Assembly: GCF_010728925.1 (NCBI RefSeq)
Contig: NZ_AP022608.1
Coordinates: forward strand, 5,208,001 to 5,272,000
Direction: 5' to 3'
From: Mycolicibacterium gadium
Lineage (GTDB): Bacteria > Actinomycetota > Actinomycetes > Mycobacteriales > Mycobacteriaceae
Length of the DNA: 64,000 nt
In this document: positions 28,012 through 37,667 of the stretch, in pieces
Position numbering within the stretch: the stretch's first letter is position 1
Layout: each line of letters opens with the position of its first letter
Notes under the pieces: generated by a model
Told to the model about the DNA's origin: nothing
What the model saw: only the letters and a program-made list of their open reading frames with translations
Database searches by the model: none
Translations under genes and position numbers: made by a program

Positions 28012-29073
28012 TTACGTACGCCTAGGACGGCCCAGCCGCTTGAACTTCTTCGAAGACTGGTTCTGTTCCATTCTTCGTTTGGCCTGATCCCGAAATCTCG
28101 GCACCGTAAGCATTAGCGTCTTTCGGGCCAACTCAACATCACGATATCTAGATTCTCCGGTACCGTCGAGGAAAGTCCGGAGGCTGTTCTGCTGACCTTC
28201 CGACTCCGCTTCCGTACGACCTTTTCTCAATTGGGTCTCTAGCTGACTTATTCGATTGATCCCTACGCCAGCCAGTTCCTCCGCGAATTCTGAATAAGCG
28301 GAGTCCGGCGACGGCTCCCAGTCGGGGTAGAGTTCACGACACAGAGCCTTAACCGTGCTCCTATCAATGGGTAGCCAATCGGTTGTAGCTCGGGGCTCGA
28401 AGGTGTCGCCGCTGTCCAGCTTCAAGACGTGGACGTTGCGTCGAGCCTGCTCGTCGAGTTCGATGGACGTGTTGTAGATCTGCTGGAAGCTCTTGTCCGC
28501 GACGTGGAAAAGGCCGACAAGAGCACTAAAGTCGCGCCTCAATTCTGAAGGAATACTATTTGCACCCTTGTAGGCTAAATAGTGCTCGACGGTAGACCAA
28601 GCGTGCTGTAAGATCGTGCGCACTTGAATCTCAAAGACCCGATTTTTGATTCGATCATACCGAGGACCTCGATGCTCTCCCTTGATCACGCAATCGTAAT
28701 GGACAGAGACGTAACGCCACATTTCCGGTGGTGACTCTTTTGCCTTGTCATCACACTGCAGAACGTCGAAAGTATCGCGAATGATCGAGTCGACTATCCC
28801 TAGGTCGCTGGGGAATAGACAGACTACGCGGGCACCGACGATATCGGGCATGTCTGTGAGAGGATCGGTATAGTCTTTCCGCCGCAGTTTGTCCCGGAAG
28901 CTGTTAGGTGCTTTGACTCTGCTTTCGATGCGATCTGTCTTCAACCCTGCCTCTCCGACAGCGGTCGTGAGCATGTACTCCACTTCTTCGCGCAGTGTCT
29001 CGAATGTCGGGCGGTCGGCCGTGAAAGCTTGAATCAACTGCTCGGCATCGTGGCCGGCTGGGTCGGCAGTCAC
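28012..29073 (-). CDS. RelA/SpoT-type nucleotidyltransferase (candidate toxic alarmone synthetase)
   Basis: The 353-residue protein starts at GTG 29073. Residues about 45-190 match the RelA/SpoT synthetase fold: SRVKAPNSFRDKLRRK (substrate-binding basic patch), DIVGARVVCLF at about 78-88, YVSVHYDCV (the Y.S.H motif), and EIQVRTILQHAWSTVEH at about 147-163. No HD hydrolase, TGS or ACT domain is attached, so it cannot remove its product. Known single-domain members make (p)ppGpp or (p)ppApp, or pyrophosphorylate tRNA as toxSAS toxins such as CapRel. The remaining 160 residues are helical and may be an inhibitory or sensor region. No separate antitoxin gene is adjacent, which would fit a fused toxin-antitoxin design, but this is inference. 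Confidence 0.85.
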   Translation of the reverse strand: MTADPAGHDAEQLIQAFTADRPTFETLREEVEYMLTTAVGEAGLKTDRIESRVKAPNSFRDKLRRKDYTDPLTDMPDIVGARVVCLFPSDLGIVDSIIRDTFDVLQCDDKAKESPPEMWRYVSVHYDCVIKGEHRGPRYDRIKNRVFEIQVRTILQHAWSTVEHYLAYKGANSIPSELRRDFSALVGLFHVADKSFQQIYNTSIELDEQARRNVHVLKLDSGDTFEPRATTDWLPIDRSTVKALCRELYPDWEPSPDSAYSEFAEELAGVGINRISQLETQLRKGRTEAESEGQQNSLRTFLDGTGESRYRDVELARKTLMLTVPRFRDQAKRRMEQNQSSKKFKRLGRPRRT

Positions 29074-29180
29074 GATCGCGATTATGACTGAGCCAGTGCT
29101 CCGTGTCCCGCGGATCTAAAGGCCAGAGATCGGAATCTCGCTCGTGTGCTGATGGGTTCGTAGCCGGGTGACCTACATAG

Positions 29181-29279
29181 ACGCCCCGCGCGCAGTTCTC
29201 TGATCGCTGCTTCGTAGTTGTCGCGGGTGCCTGGACAGGCCGCCAAGACGAAGCCGTCGAGGTTGAAGGGGTCGGCCAC
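29181..29279 (-). pseudogene. N-terminal fragment of a DUF1810 gene
   Basis: From GTG 29279 the minus strand reads VADPFNLDGFVLA, then PGT..NYEAAIRELRAGR, which is the beginning of DUF1810 proteins (ADPFNL.RFV.AQ..TY..AL.ELRAGRK). The family continues with a conserved SHWMWFVFPQ block, which is absent: after 29181 the frame runs into unrelated sequence. Only about 33 codons survive. A C-terminal DUF1810 fragment occurs at 61.3-61.7 kb. Confidence 0.6.
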
Positions 29280-29707
29280 AGCATGAGAGGACTGGGGACT
29301 GGCAGCGGAGCTAGCCATCCGAACGTACTCAAATTGGATAGCCCGCGCAGCGCTACAGCCCACCCTTCTAAAGCCCCACAGAGGATCGCGGAGGCCAGAG
29401 CCGAGCCAATATGGGTCAGGTGCAGCCAACGCGTCAGTACAACTGAGCAGTTAACGAACTAGGGTCTCAAGCTCTCCAGGCCGAAGCGGACTTTGCGAAA
29501 GATCACCCGATTGTGAGCTCGATGATCCGATGGGAAGGCATCGGAATGATGAATTGTCATAGGTCGGCGCACGATCGTTGCTGTGAGCGCCGTGCTGGTC
29601 ACATGGGCGGTGCGCTGACGGATAACGGGTACCCAAATGTTGCGAGCTGATTCTGGTGGCGAAGTCAACTCCATTGTGCGACGTCATCGATAAAGTCGGG
29701 CAGTGCA
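29280..29707. other. Upstream region of the giant ATPase gene
   Basis: About 430 nt without a supportable ORF, expected to carry the promoter of the plus-strand ATPase operon. No clear -35/-10 pair, repeat or RNA is recognised. Confidence 0.35.
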
Positions 29708-32700
29708 ATGACCCAGGGAGACGAAGTGAGAGGCGAAGATCGCGAAGCGCGAAGGCGACTGCTCGCGCTCGACGAGGGCGACGTAGCTGCGATTGGGGCG
29801 GTTAGTGGCTTGGCAGAAGCATGGGGTAGAACCGCAAAGATTAGTCCGCTCGAACTCGCGCGCGGAACGAGCCGGGGCACTAGGGCACTCAAAGCGCAAC
29901 TGCTGCGCGATTCACGGACGCTCGCGCGGGAACTGGCGATGTACTGGACAAACGTCATCGACCGCGTTCTCGATAATGCTGAGGAAATAGAGGACAAGGT
30001 GGGTCTCGGCACCCAGCTTGCCGCCGATCACTTGGGTGTTCCCGCCGCGCAGGCTCTGCTGGCGTGCGTAGCTGCGTCCGATCTTGACGTCAGCGACCAG
30101 ATCGCGATGCGGCTGGATGAGCTGACGGAGCTCGCGACCCAGCCACTACAGGACAATTCCGACGAGGACGGTGAAACGGTGCCTGAGATCATAACGTCCG
30201 TGCCCGACCCAATTTCGGCCCTGCAGCAGTTAATCGAACGGACTCTGACATTGCGGCGAGAAGGTGTCGACCTCGCCATTCAACTGCGTTCCGCGGCCGA
30301 TGCCGCGGAGGCAGGGTTGCCCACGAACTCGGTGGACGCCATCGACCACTGGTCCACTGCCGTGCGCGCACACTTGGAGTCGGCCGTCACTTTCGCTGTC
30401 GCAGACGACCTTGACGCTCTGCACGATGCGCTCGCTTCGGCCGCGGAGGCTCAATCGACGCGACTCGCAGATGCTCGTAAAGCCTTGGAAACGATTGACT
30501 ATTTGCGCAGTCAGGGCCTTGACGGTGTTGTCGCCTCAACCCTTCAGGAGTTGGGATTCGCATCGGTTGAGGAGGCGGAGTTGATCGCCAGACTCGGATA
30601 TGGAGAACTAGGGGGCGACGCCGCGGCGAGCGCGGCTGATGTCGATGAAGCGGCGGCGGGCGATGGCGAAACGGACGCTGTTGCTACCCCAGGAGTCTCT
30701 GGCGATGTATCCGACGTGGCGTCGGAGAACCCGGGAGCAATCGGCTCGAGCGACGAAGATGGTGAAAGCACGTCAGTTGACGGACCAGCTGTGCCCGAGC
30801 ACGCGAGTGAACCCCCGTCCGACGGGTGCACGCCGAGGTCGCCGATAGCTTCGGACTCACCTCAGACCGAGGCGCCGAAGTTTGCCGACTCCGATGAACT
30901 TGAAGATGAGATTTCGATCAACCTGCGTGCCCGCGAAGACGGTCTACCAGATTTTCCATGGGACGACAGCAACGCACCTCTGATCGCCGATCTCATCAGC
31001 GACAGCCGCTATGCGCTCGCTTGTCATGTCGCTGCGGCAACCAATGAAAGTGAGCAGCGGCAACGCCTGCTCAAGCTGACATGTGCAGCTGCACGCTGTG
31101 CAATACCGGCGCTCGAAGTGACACTGCCGCAATTCATTCCGGACGACTCCACGATCCAAAATTTCGGCGTCGACGAGATTAGAGTACTTCTAGCTGCAGC
31201 GCTTCGAGCCGGGCTGCGACTCGGCTATCCACCACTGGGCTTCGCCGGGCTGATAGACCGCGCCGACCTCGGCGACAGTGGACTCGGCTCGGTTGTGGAA
31301 GCGCTAGCTGATGCAGTTCAGCGAGGCCGCACCCGCGAGAACGATCAGTCTGTAGCGGCGGGCGAGCAACTCGCAAGCCTATGGGCCGAACTCCGCCGAG
31401 AAGCCCAAGGATTGCCCGACAGACTTCGGTTACGCAAGCTGATGCATCACAAGTCGTCAAAGGTTCTTCAGCACCTTGCAAGAGAGACGGAAACCGTCGG
31501 CCGGGTGTTGGCGCAGATTGTGGAGTTAACGGGGCGAGGTATCGACGGAGCGATTGGGCCCGAATGGGAAGAGGTAGAGAGGCTTTCCGATGATCTTCTC
31601 GACAACGGCAAGCGAGACCGCCTAATCAGTAAAGCTGAACGTGAGGTGAGCACCGGCCCTCAACGCCGCCACCCAATCGAGTCCGGGGCGAGGACGCAGT
31701 TGCACGACGAACTCACGGCAGTGGGTGGCTTCCTCGAAAGAGTGCGTGCTGCAAGGAGATCAATACTCAGCGCCGACGACATCAAAGGAGTGGAGAGCGC
31801 ACAGGACCTAGACCGCGCAATGGCACAGGCGCCGGCGTTTGACGCGCCGGCGAAGACCGTCGGGGAAGCGGCACTGCGACGGTTGATCACTTGGCGCAAG
31901 GAGGCGAGCGTCGTTCCAATGTCAGAATCACTCGATGAGGTCCTTGACCGGGAGCTGCTGGCCCTCTTCGAGATACCGCGCACAGCGGATGGGCGCCCGG
32001 CTCGGGTGCCAACTCAACGAGAAGTCGCAAGGCTCCTAAGGGCAGTCCCGCATTCGGATGTCGTGGCGGGCCACTTAGCGAAGGGCGACATCGCGGCCGC
32101 GCGCCTCTATATCGATGCGAATGGCTTGCACGGGTTCGACGATGACATACTGCAAGCCACCCGAGAGTCTGAGCGGGGCTATAACGATGCGCTGACCGCG
32201 GCCGAACGAGCCACCGCCCGACTACGTTCTTTGTATAAGGACGACTTGGCGCGGGAACTATCTTCCCGCATCGACGCCCTGCACACACCACCAGTCGACC
32301 GGCTCGATTTGGCGATTGCCGATTTGAGGTCAGTCACTGTGCAGGCCGAAGACGAGCTCTCCATCGTGCGCACCGACCTAGAGGCTCGCGCTCGCGCTGC
32401 CGAAGCGCCTGACGAGGTCGAGGCTCGAATTCTTGAACTGCTCAAGCAGGGTGACGAAGTGCTTGCCCTCGAATTTCTAACGATGGTTGAGGCCGGCCAG
32501 CCGCTGCCGGATGTTGAGAACCATCACGGAGACGACTTCATGGAATTCTATCCAGCAGTCGTCGAGGCCGCCGCGCAGGCGCAAGCCGAGGGCGAGGATT
32601 CGCTGAAAGCCGCGCGAAAGGCGTTATCGGCGGCGAAGCAACCTGATGACCGCCAACTGCGTCACGGACTTGATGGCTGGCGGACCATCAAGAGCGGTCA

Positions 32701-35263
32701 GCGCCGCGACCGCAACGAATTTCGCCTCGGTGTCGCCTCGGTTTTGAGGATGGTGGGCCTGATTCCGCGTTCGACGGACTGGATCAGAGAGATGAGCCGC
32801 ATTCAACGGTCAGGCTATGCGACCTTTCGGGTAAAGGCTTCGCCAGTCGATAGGTCGTATGTTCCAGAACTGGGGACGCAGGCCCTCAGCAGTTACGACG
32901 TGACTTTCGTTTGGGATAAAGTAACGCCTGCCCGCCTGTTCGACTTCATCGACGAGCGCGCCCGCAGTCAGCCAAATGTCATCTTCTACTTCGGTGTGCT
33001 CAGCGTTCGCGACCGAGCAGCCCTGCGAAGTCTTACGCTGCCTGGGCGGGGAAAGGGCTTTTCACCGCTCGTAATTGATGAAGCCGTCATCGCGTGGCTG
33101 TCGACTCGACCGGAACCGGGGTGGCGCTTCACACAGCGAGTGACGTTGCCTTTCACAACCTTTAATCCGTACACGCCCTTTGCCGGTGGCGAGGTCCCGG
33201 ATGAAGTGTTCGTTGGCCGAGACGAGGAACGCCGCCGGATCGAGAGTCCGACGGGATCGATGTTTGTATACGGCGGTAGACAGTTGGGCAAATCTGCGCT
33301 GTTGAGGCGGGTGGAGCGCCTATTTAATGATAGTTCACCCCACGACGGCGAAAACGGTCCGCGGGTGGGTAATGTCGCCGTGTACATAGACTTGAAAGCT
33401 GCAGGCATCGGCGAGGCTCAAGAGCCAGCAGCGTTGTGGCCACTGCTCGGTGAGAGGCTCAAGAAGGCCGGAGTGATTCGCGAAAAAACTGTCCGTGCAT
33501 CAAGCGCAGCCGATGTCACTAACCAAGTGATGTCTTGGCTTGATGCCGAGCCTGATAACCGCTTGCTTCTTCTCCTCGACGAAGCGGACAATTTCCTGAC
33601 CGTTGACTCAAACGCGGGCGGGTCCTCGACGCGGGGGGCGTTCCCAGTGCTGCAGGCCCTCAAGGGCCTTATGGAGTCCTCGAAACGGCGCTTTAAGCCC
33701 GTGTTCGCCGGGCTGCACCAAGTGCAGCGCTTCCATGACACGTCCAACACCCCAGTAGCCCACGGCGGAGAAGATATTCTGATTGGGCCGCTGAAGAGTA
33801 GTGACGCTTATTCGCTGGTCGTGGATCCAATGAACGCCTTGGGCTATGCGTTCGATAACCCAGAGCTGGTCTGGCGGATGCTACTAATTACAAACTATCA
33901 GGCGAGTCTCGTTCAAATCGTGTGCGAGGCGCTTGTGCGCCACCTCGAGGCAAGACCTCTGCCAGCTGACGGTGGCCGAATTCTCGTCGACGAAAACGAT
34001 GTGCGTGCGGTCTGCGACAAGAAGGCGGTCCAAGACTTAATCGCGCAGCGTTTCCGCTGGACCATCAACTTGGACAGTCGATATCGCGTGATCGCACTCG
34101 TCGTCGCGATGAGGAGCAGAGCAATAAATCAACCCGCTTCAGCTTACTCGATTGATGACCTTCGTGAGGACTGTGAGACTTTCTGGCAACAAGGATTTAG
34201 CCGAGACACGCTCAGCCGCAAAGAGTTTGAACGCTACTTGAACGAAATGGTAGGCCTCGGTGTGTTGCATCGCCAAGGTGACTTGTTCGGGCTCCGCAGC
34301 CCGAACATCGTGCGGATGCTAGGCAGTAAAGACGCACTTGACCAGGAACTCCAAGACGCAAGCTTGCACCTGGAATCGGCCTTTGAGTACAACCCCACCA
34401 TGGCTCGACAAGTTATTGGTGACGCCGCAGGCTTCTGGTCACCGCGATCCCCGTTGACTGATCACGACCTCGCACAACTGCTGGCTGATGACGACCAGCA
34501 TCGGATTCGTTTTGTGGTCGGCAGCGAGGCCTTGGGTATCGAGCGTGCAGCTGCGGTAATCGCGAAAGCAGCTGAAATAAAGGGTATTCGGATCATTCGC
34601 AGCGACGGTAGTGACATTGCAGACCTAGCTGCGCAGCGATATGGGAAGCGGGCACATCTCGTCGTTGATTTGACTCGCCTAGCCGGTGGGGGTGATCTCG
34701 CACCCTTGACAGAACCGCTGTTAAACCGGCGCAATCTTAGTGCAACGATCATCGCAGGACCTAGACTGTTATCGGCGGTCGGCGCACTCAATGTGCCGGT
34801 AGTCTATTTGCGACGGTGGTCGATGGACGGTCTCCGAGCTTGGTCCGAATCTCCGTTCGATTCACCGCTGTTGCGTGAGAAGCTCTTTCGGGCTACATCC
34901 GGATGGCCAAAAGTCGTTGAGCATGTCATGTGGTTGGTTAATGACCGTCGCTCAACCGACGCGGCGCTGATGGAGCTGGCTCGTTATCTCGATGCGCCGG
35001 AAGCGGCCCAAACGCTCGTGACGCAAAGTGCGGTCGATGGAGCGGTTGCAAACGCATGGGTTACTTGGTTCACAACAAGATCGCAAAAGGACGGACTAAC
35101 TGAATCTCTGCCGGTTTCCGTGGCTGACTTATCTGAAGCGCTCGGACGTGACGCAGAGCCCGTGCTCGATACGCTCGAATCACTTGACTTGGTGACAAAG
35201 GACAACGATGGCTGGAAGCTCGATCGAATTGTGTTGACCGCCGCCGCTAAGGTCGCAACGTAA
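29708..35263 (+). CDS. Giant multidomain P-loop ATPase (1851 residues)
   Basis: The start is ATG 29708 (GTG 29726 is an alternative). Residues 1-300 are helical. About 300-400 form a disordered, highly acidic A/D/E/S/G linker. About 410-1010 are again helical with many L/A/R heptads. About 1040-1150 form a mixed alpha/beta domain. An ATPase follows, starting EVFVGRDEERRRIE, with Walker A GGRQLGKSA at 1189-1197 and Walker B LLLLLDEADNF around 1286-1296. Then come the helical lid, and a further alpha/beta plus winged-helix-like region to the end. The GRxEE...GRQLGKS pattern groups it with the archaeal-type/STAND ATPases, like the two genes at the left edge. It is followed 2 nt later by the HEPN-like gene, so the pair acts together. 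A sensor-switch role is inferred; no known defence family was recognised. Confidence 0.85.
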   Translation: MTQGDEVRGEDREARRRLLALDEGDVAAIGAVSGLAEAWGRTAKISPLELARGTSRGTRALKAQLLRDSRTLARELAMYWTNVIDRVLDNAEEIEDKVGLGTQLAADHLGVPAAQALLACVAASDLDVSDQIAMRLDELTELATQPLQDNSDEDGETVPEIITSVPDPISALQQLIERTLTLRREGVDLAIQLRSAADAAEAGLPTNSVDAIDHWSTAVRAHLESAVTFAVADDLDALHDALASAAEAQSTRLADARKALETIDYLRSQGLDGVVASTLQELGFASVEEAELIARLGYGELGGDAAASAADVDEAAAGDGETDAVATPGVSGDVSDVASENPGAIGSSDEDGESTSVDGPAVPEHASEPPSDGCTPRSPIASDSPQTEAPKFADSDELEDEISINLRAREDGLPDFPWDDSNAPLIADLISDSRYALACHVAAATNESEQRQRLLKLTCAAARCAIPALEVTLPQFIPDDSTIQNFGVDEIRVLLAAALRAGLRLGYPPLGFAGLIDRADLGDSGLGSVVEALADAVQRGRTRENDQSVAAGEQLASLWAELRREAQGLPDRLRLRKLMHHKSSKVLQHLARETETVGRVLAQIVELTGRGIDGAIGPEWEEVERLSDDLLDNGKRDRLISKAEREVSTGPQRRHPIESGARTQLHDELTAVGGFLERVRAARRSILSADDIKGVESAQDLDRAMAQAPAFDAPAKTVGEAALRRLITWRKEASVVPMSESLDEVLDRELLALFEIPRTADGRPARVPTQREVARLLRAVPHSDVVAGHLAKGDIAAARLYIDANGLHGFDDDILQATRESERGYNDALTAAERATARLRSLYKDDLARELSSRIDALHTPPVDRLDLAIADLRSVTVQAEDELSIVRTDLEARARAAEAPDEVEARILELLKQGDEVLALEFLTMVEAGQPLPDVENHHGDDFMEFYPAVVEAAAQAQAEGEDSLKAARKALSAAKQPDDRQLRHGLDGWRTIKSGQRRDRNEFRLGVASVLRMVGLIPRSTDWIREMSRIQRSGYATFRVKASPVDRSYVPELGTQALSSYDVTFVWDKVTPARLFDFIDERARSQPNVIFYFGVLSVRDRAALRSLTLPGRGKGFSPLVIDEAVIAWLSTRPEPGWRFTQRVTLPFTTFNPYTPFAGGEVPDEVFVGRDEERRRIESPTGSMFVYGGRQLGKSALLRRVERLFNDSSPHDGENGPRVGNVAVYIDLKAAGIGEAQEPAALWPLLGERLKKAGVIREKTVRASSAADVTNQVMSWLDAEPDNRLLLLLDEADNFLTVDSNAGGSSTRGAFPVLQALKGLMESSKRRFKPVFAGLHQVQRFHDTSNTPVAHGGEDILIGPLKSSDAYSLVVDPMNALGYAFDNPELVWRMLLITNYQASLVQIVCEALVRHLEARPLPADGGRILVDENDVRAVCDKKAVQDLIAQRFRWTINLDSRYRVIALVVAMRSRAINQPASAYSIDDLREDCETFWQQGFSRDTLSRKEFERYLNEMVGLGVLHRQGDLFGLRSPNIVRMLGSKDALDQELQDASLHLESAFEYNPTMARQVIGDAAGFWSPRSPLTDHDLAQLLADDDQHRIRFVVGSEALGIERAAAVIAKAAEIKGIRIIRSDGSDIADLAAQRYGKRAHLVVDLTRLAGGGDLAPLTEPLLNRRNLSATIIAGPRLLSAVGALNVPVVYLRRWSMDGLRAWSESPFDSPLLREKLFRATSGWPKVVEHVMWLVNDRRSTDAALMELARYLDAPEAAQTLVTQSAVDGAVANAWVTWFTTRSQKDGLTESLPVSVADLSEALGRDAEPVLDTLESLDLVTKDNDGWKLDRIVLTAAAKVAT

Positions 35264-35265
35264 CT

Positions 35266-36453
35266 GTGGACGAACGGGTTTGGCGCCTACCCGGACCGCG
35301 CTCACTGATATGGGATGCGCTGCGTGAGCATGGCAGGGGCCGGCATGTGGTGATCGTGCTACCGCAAAAGTTAGCATCGGATACTAACCTGACCACGGCG
35401 CTGGCACGTGAGTTGATTTTCGAGCTGAGTCATTCCGTCGATGCCAAGTACGTGGTCGCGGATACCGCATCGGGCACCTTAGTCGAGGCCATCGGACGGT
35501 CGATTATATGGGACGAGCATCCACCGGTGACGATCCCTGGCTTGATGCAGCATCGAGACGCATGGGGATGGGCGGGTGTGATCGTTGCTGCCGACCACCC
35601 CGAGACTCATAAGAAGGAACTTCCTGAGTTTCTTCGTCGCCTGAACACCGAGTCACGTTCTACCCCAAGCCATGAGCGCCTGACGATTATCGTGATTGGT
35701 AGCCACGAGCATCTCCCCAACTTCGCAGGCGGTGAGAATTCAGATGTCAACATTGCGACGGTTTGGTGGTGGAAGCGTGTAGCTCGATGGGATGTGGCTG
35801 CACACATATCGCAATTTGATCCGCGGCCCTCGGGGTCCCGCGTGCTTGCAGACATACGAACCGAGACTATCGTGGAGGTGGCGCGCTGGGACCTCGGCCT
35901 GGCCGAGCGTCTTTCGGATGCCTGGTCAGGAGATCCTGAAACGCTGCAGCGGGAGTTGATGCCTATTCACTTTCATGATTCGAATCTGCATGGAAGTGCC
36001 GCTCTCGGCGCCCAACCTACAGATGCTGCCCTAGGTCATTGGGATCTTTATCGCGTAGACGGTTGGCATAATACGCATTCGGTAACGGCTCACGCTCTTG
36101 CGGTGCCAAGGGGTATCGACCGAATGGTGTGGGCAGCACAGGCCCGCATTCTGTTACCTTGGATCGAGGAGAGGCGGTTGATGTTGCAAAACCGCGTGAT
36201 CGAACTGCTCGGGAGGGCCAGGTTCCGCGAGGCGGCGACGAATATGTTCGTAGACCAGCCAATCGAGGATCTAGATTCAATCGAAGTCGGTCCACTCCGA
36301 CTGCTAGTTGATGCGCGCATCGGTGGCACCAACCCCAAGTTGCGATCGGCCGCGCGGCGGCTGCATGATGCCCGAAACAAACTGGCACACATCAGCCCTC
36401 TGCGTTATGCGGAGCTCCAAGAGCTCGTGACTGCCTGCGACCAGATGACGTAG
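35266..36453 (+). CDS. Protein with HEPN-like C-terminal domain, partner of the giant ATPase
   Basis: The start is GTG 35266, 2 nt after the ATPase stop, so translation is coupled. Residues about 1-200 look like an alpha/beta nucleotide-binding fold (GRHVVIVLPQK; AGVIVAADH; LTIIVIGSHEHL) but no Walker A is present, so it may be a degenerate or regulatory domain. Residues about 290-395 are helical and contain RRLHDARNKLAHISPLRY, with R370-N-K-L-A-H375, an Rx4H motif in the context (L..RN.LAH) characteristic of HEPN domains of the Swt1/RiboL-PSP kind, many of which are RNases. This makes it the best candidate effector of the two-gene unit. HEPN assignment rests on this motif and the surrounding helices only. 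Confidence 0.8.
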   Translation: MDERVWRLPGPRSLIWDALREHGRGRHVVIVLPQKLASDTNLTTALARELIFELSHSVDAKYVVADTASGTLVEAIGRSIIWDEHPPVTIPGLMQHRDAWGWAGVIVAADHPETHKKELPEFLRRLNTESRSTPSHERLTIIVIGSHEHLPNFAGGENSDVNIATVWWWKRVARWDVAAHISQFDPRPSGSRVLADIRTETIVEVARWDLGLAERLSDAWSGDPETLQRELMPIHFHDSNLHGSAALGAQPTDAALGHWDLYRVDGWHNTHSVTAHALAVPRGIDRMVWAAQARILLPWIEERRLMLQNRVIELLGRARFREAATNMFVDQPIEDLDSIEVGPLRLLVDARIGGTNPKLRSAARRLHDARNKLAHISPLRYAELQELVTACDQMT

Positions 36454-36581
36454 CCCCGCCACGGACGCCTGCTTACCGCCCATGGCAGCCTTCACTACCG
36501 CAGAACGTAGCATTTCGGTTGCCAAAAATAAACTTCCTTTCGTCCTCGACCTCGTATCTGCGTTCGACGAATGAGCCCGTC

Positions 36582-36623
36582 TCTTCGCGGAGGCTCGCTA
36601 AATGGTTCCTTTGCTCGCGAAGA
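36582..36623. repeat. 8-bp inverted repeat between convergent genes
   Basis: TCTTCGCG at 36582-36589 and CGCGAAGA at 36616-36623, separated by 26 nt, lie between the convergent HEPN-like and HNH genes. This may be a weak bidirectional terminator; the long loop argues for caution. Confidence 0.3.
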
Positions 36624-36650
36624 CCTACCGAGCAATCGGTCGCCAAACTG

Positions 36651-37667
36651 TCACTTCTTATTCGCGTTGTCCGCGATGAGATTTCGGAGTTCGTCCGGAG
36701 TCAGCCAAGGGCTACGACGGTGGATCATTCGGTGACAATTGGCGCAGATTAGAATGAGGTCTTGCAGCTTCGTTTCTTTCGCGCCTGATTTGGCGAGGGG
36801 GATAACATGATGACATTCGATGTAGCGGTCGCCGTGTGGGCCATACTTTGCGGAAAAATCAAATTTGCAAACTTCGCATGCCAGGGTTACGTGTGATTTG
36901 AGGTGGCTTGCGATCTTGTTTTTCCGTAGCTTACGGCTCCTCTCGCGTGACAGATGTCGCCGCTCAAGTAGTCGGCCCTCGACTGCGGTGCTTTCCATTT
37001 CGTCTAAATCGGGCAGCCCGAGCGACTCGCCGGCCAGTATCCCGGAGAGCAGACCGTCGCGAATGAGTTTCGCCGCGGCACGCATATGTTTCTCGTCATC
37101 CTGAAACTCCTTCCTAACGACGAGGTCTAGTGCACCGCCCTTAGTCGCCTTTTTGCCGCCCATGCCGTCGTTGCCAAAGCTGGTCTCGATGTTGAAGGTC
37201 TTCTGTTGGATACTGTTCGGGCTGCGGAAGTCTGGCTTACGGAGCTCCACCGGGTGTAGTGGCATGCGGCGTAACAACTCTGAGAGTTCAACTGCTCGAG
37301 GGTCGTGTGCCCGGACGGCTTTCCAGTCGTTGTCGCACATCAGGTCACAGGCAAGGATTAGCTCGTCTCTTGCCCAGTTGAAGTCGCGAGCTTCGGCCAC
37401 CTCGAAGCCTAGATCCTGCAGAAACTTGACCGCGTCGGCCTTGCCGCCCGAGAAATCTTCCCAAACCAACGGTGCGTAATCTTGGTGGTGTCCATGGGCG
37501 GCAGCCAGTATGGCCTTCGAGTCGTAGAGCTTTCCGTCGTGCTTGACGAAGTACTTAGTGGCCTTCTTCATGCCGTACTTCTGGAGGAATGCTTTTTGCT
37601 GCAAGGTGTCGAATTCACTGAGCGCTGCCAGCACATCGCCCCTTGTCACGTCCTCCTTTGCCACCAT
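36651..37667 (-). CDS. HNH endonuclease, ScoMcrA-like
   Basis: The longest frame starts at 37889, but its first 74 residues are compositionally odd. I use ATG 37667 (MVAKEDVTRGDVLAALSEFD), giving 338 residues. Residues 1-90 match the N-terminal head found in ScoMcrA-type enzymes (KYFVKHDGKLYDSKAILAA; FSGGKADAVKFLQDLGFEV). The C-terminus is an HNH nuclease: CEVC (about 262), ECHHVIPL with the HH pair (about 281), CANCH (about 305) and the final MIHRRSPWL. The Cys pairs bind structural zinc. ScoMcrA cuts DNA carrying phosphorothioate or 5-methylcytosine. No SRA or clear sulfur-binding domain is visible here, so the recognised modification is unknown. Confidence 0.8.
   Translation of the reverse strand: MVAKEDVTRGDVLAALSEFDTLQQKAFLQKYGMKKATKYFVKHDGKLYDSKAILAAAHGHHQDYAPLVWEDFSGGKADAVKFLQDLGFEVAEARDFNWARDELILACDLMCDNDWKAVRAHDPRAVELSELLRRMPLHPVELRKPDFRSPNSIQQKTFNIETSFGNDGMGGKKATKGGALDLVVRKEFQDDEKHMRAAAKLIRDGLLSGILAGESLGLPDLDEMESTAVEGRLLERRHLSRERSRKLRKNKIASHLKSHVTLACEVCKFDFSAKYGPHGDRYIECHHVIPLAKSGAKETKLQDLILICANCHRMIHRRSPWLTPDELRNLIADNANKK

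Noticed and set aside
29095..29190. tRNA-like stretch with GGTTCG and paired segments
   Set aside because: The T-loop reads TTCGTAG and no acceptor stem or anticodon arm can be drawn; not a tRNA.
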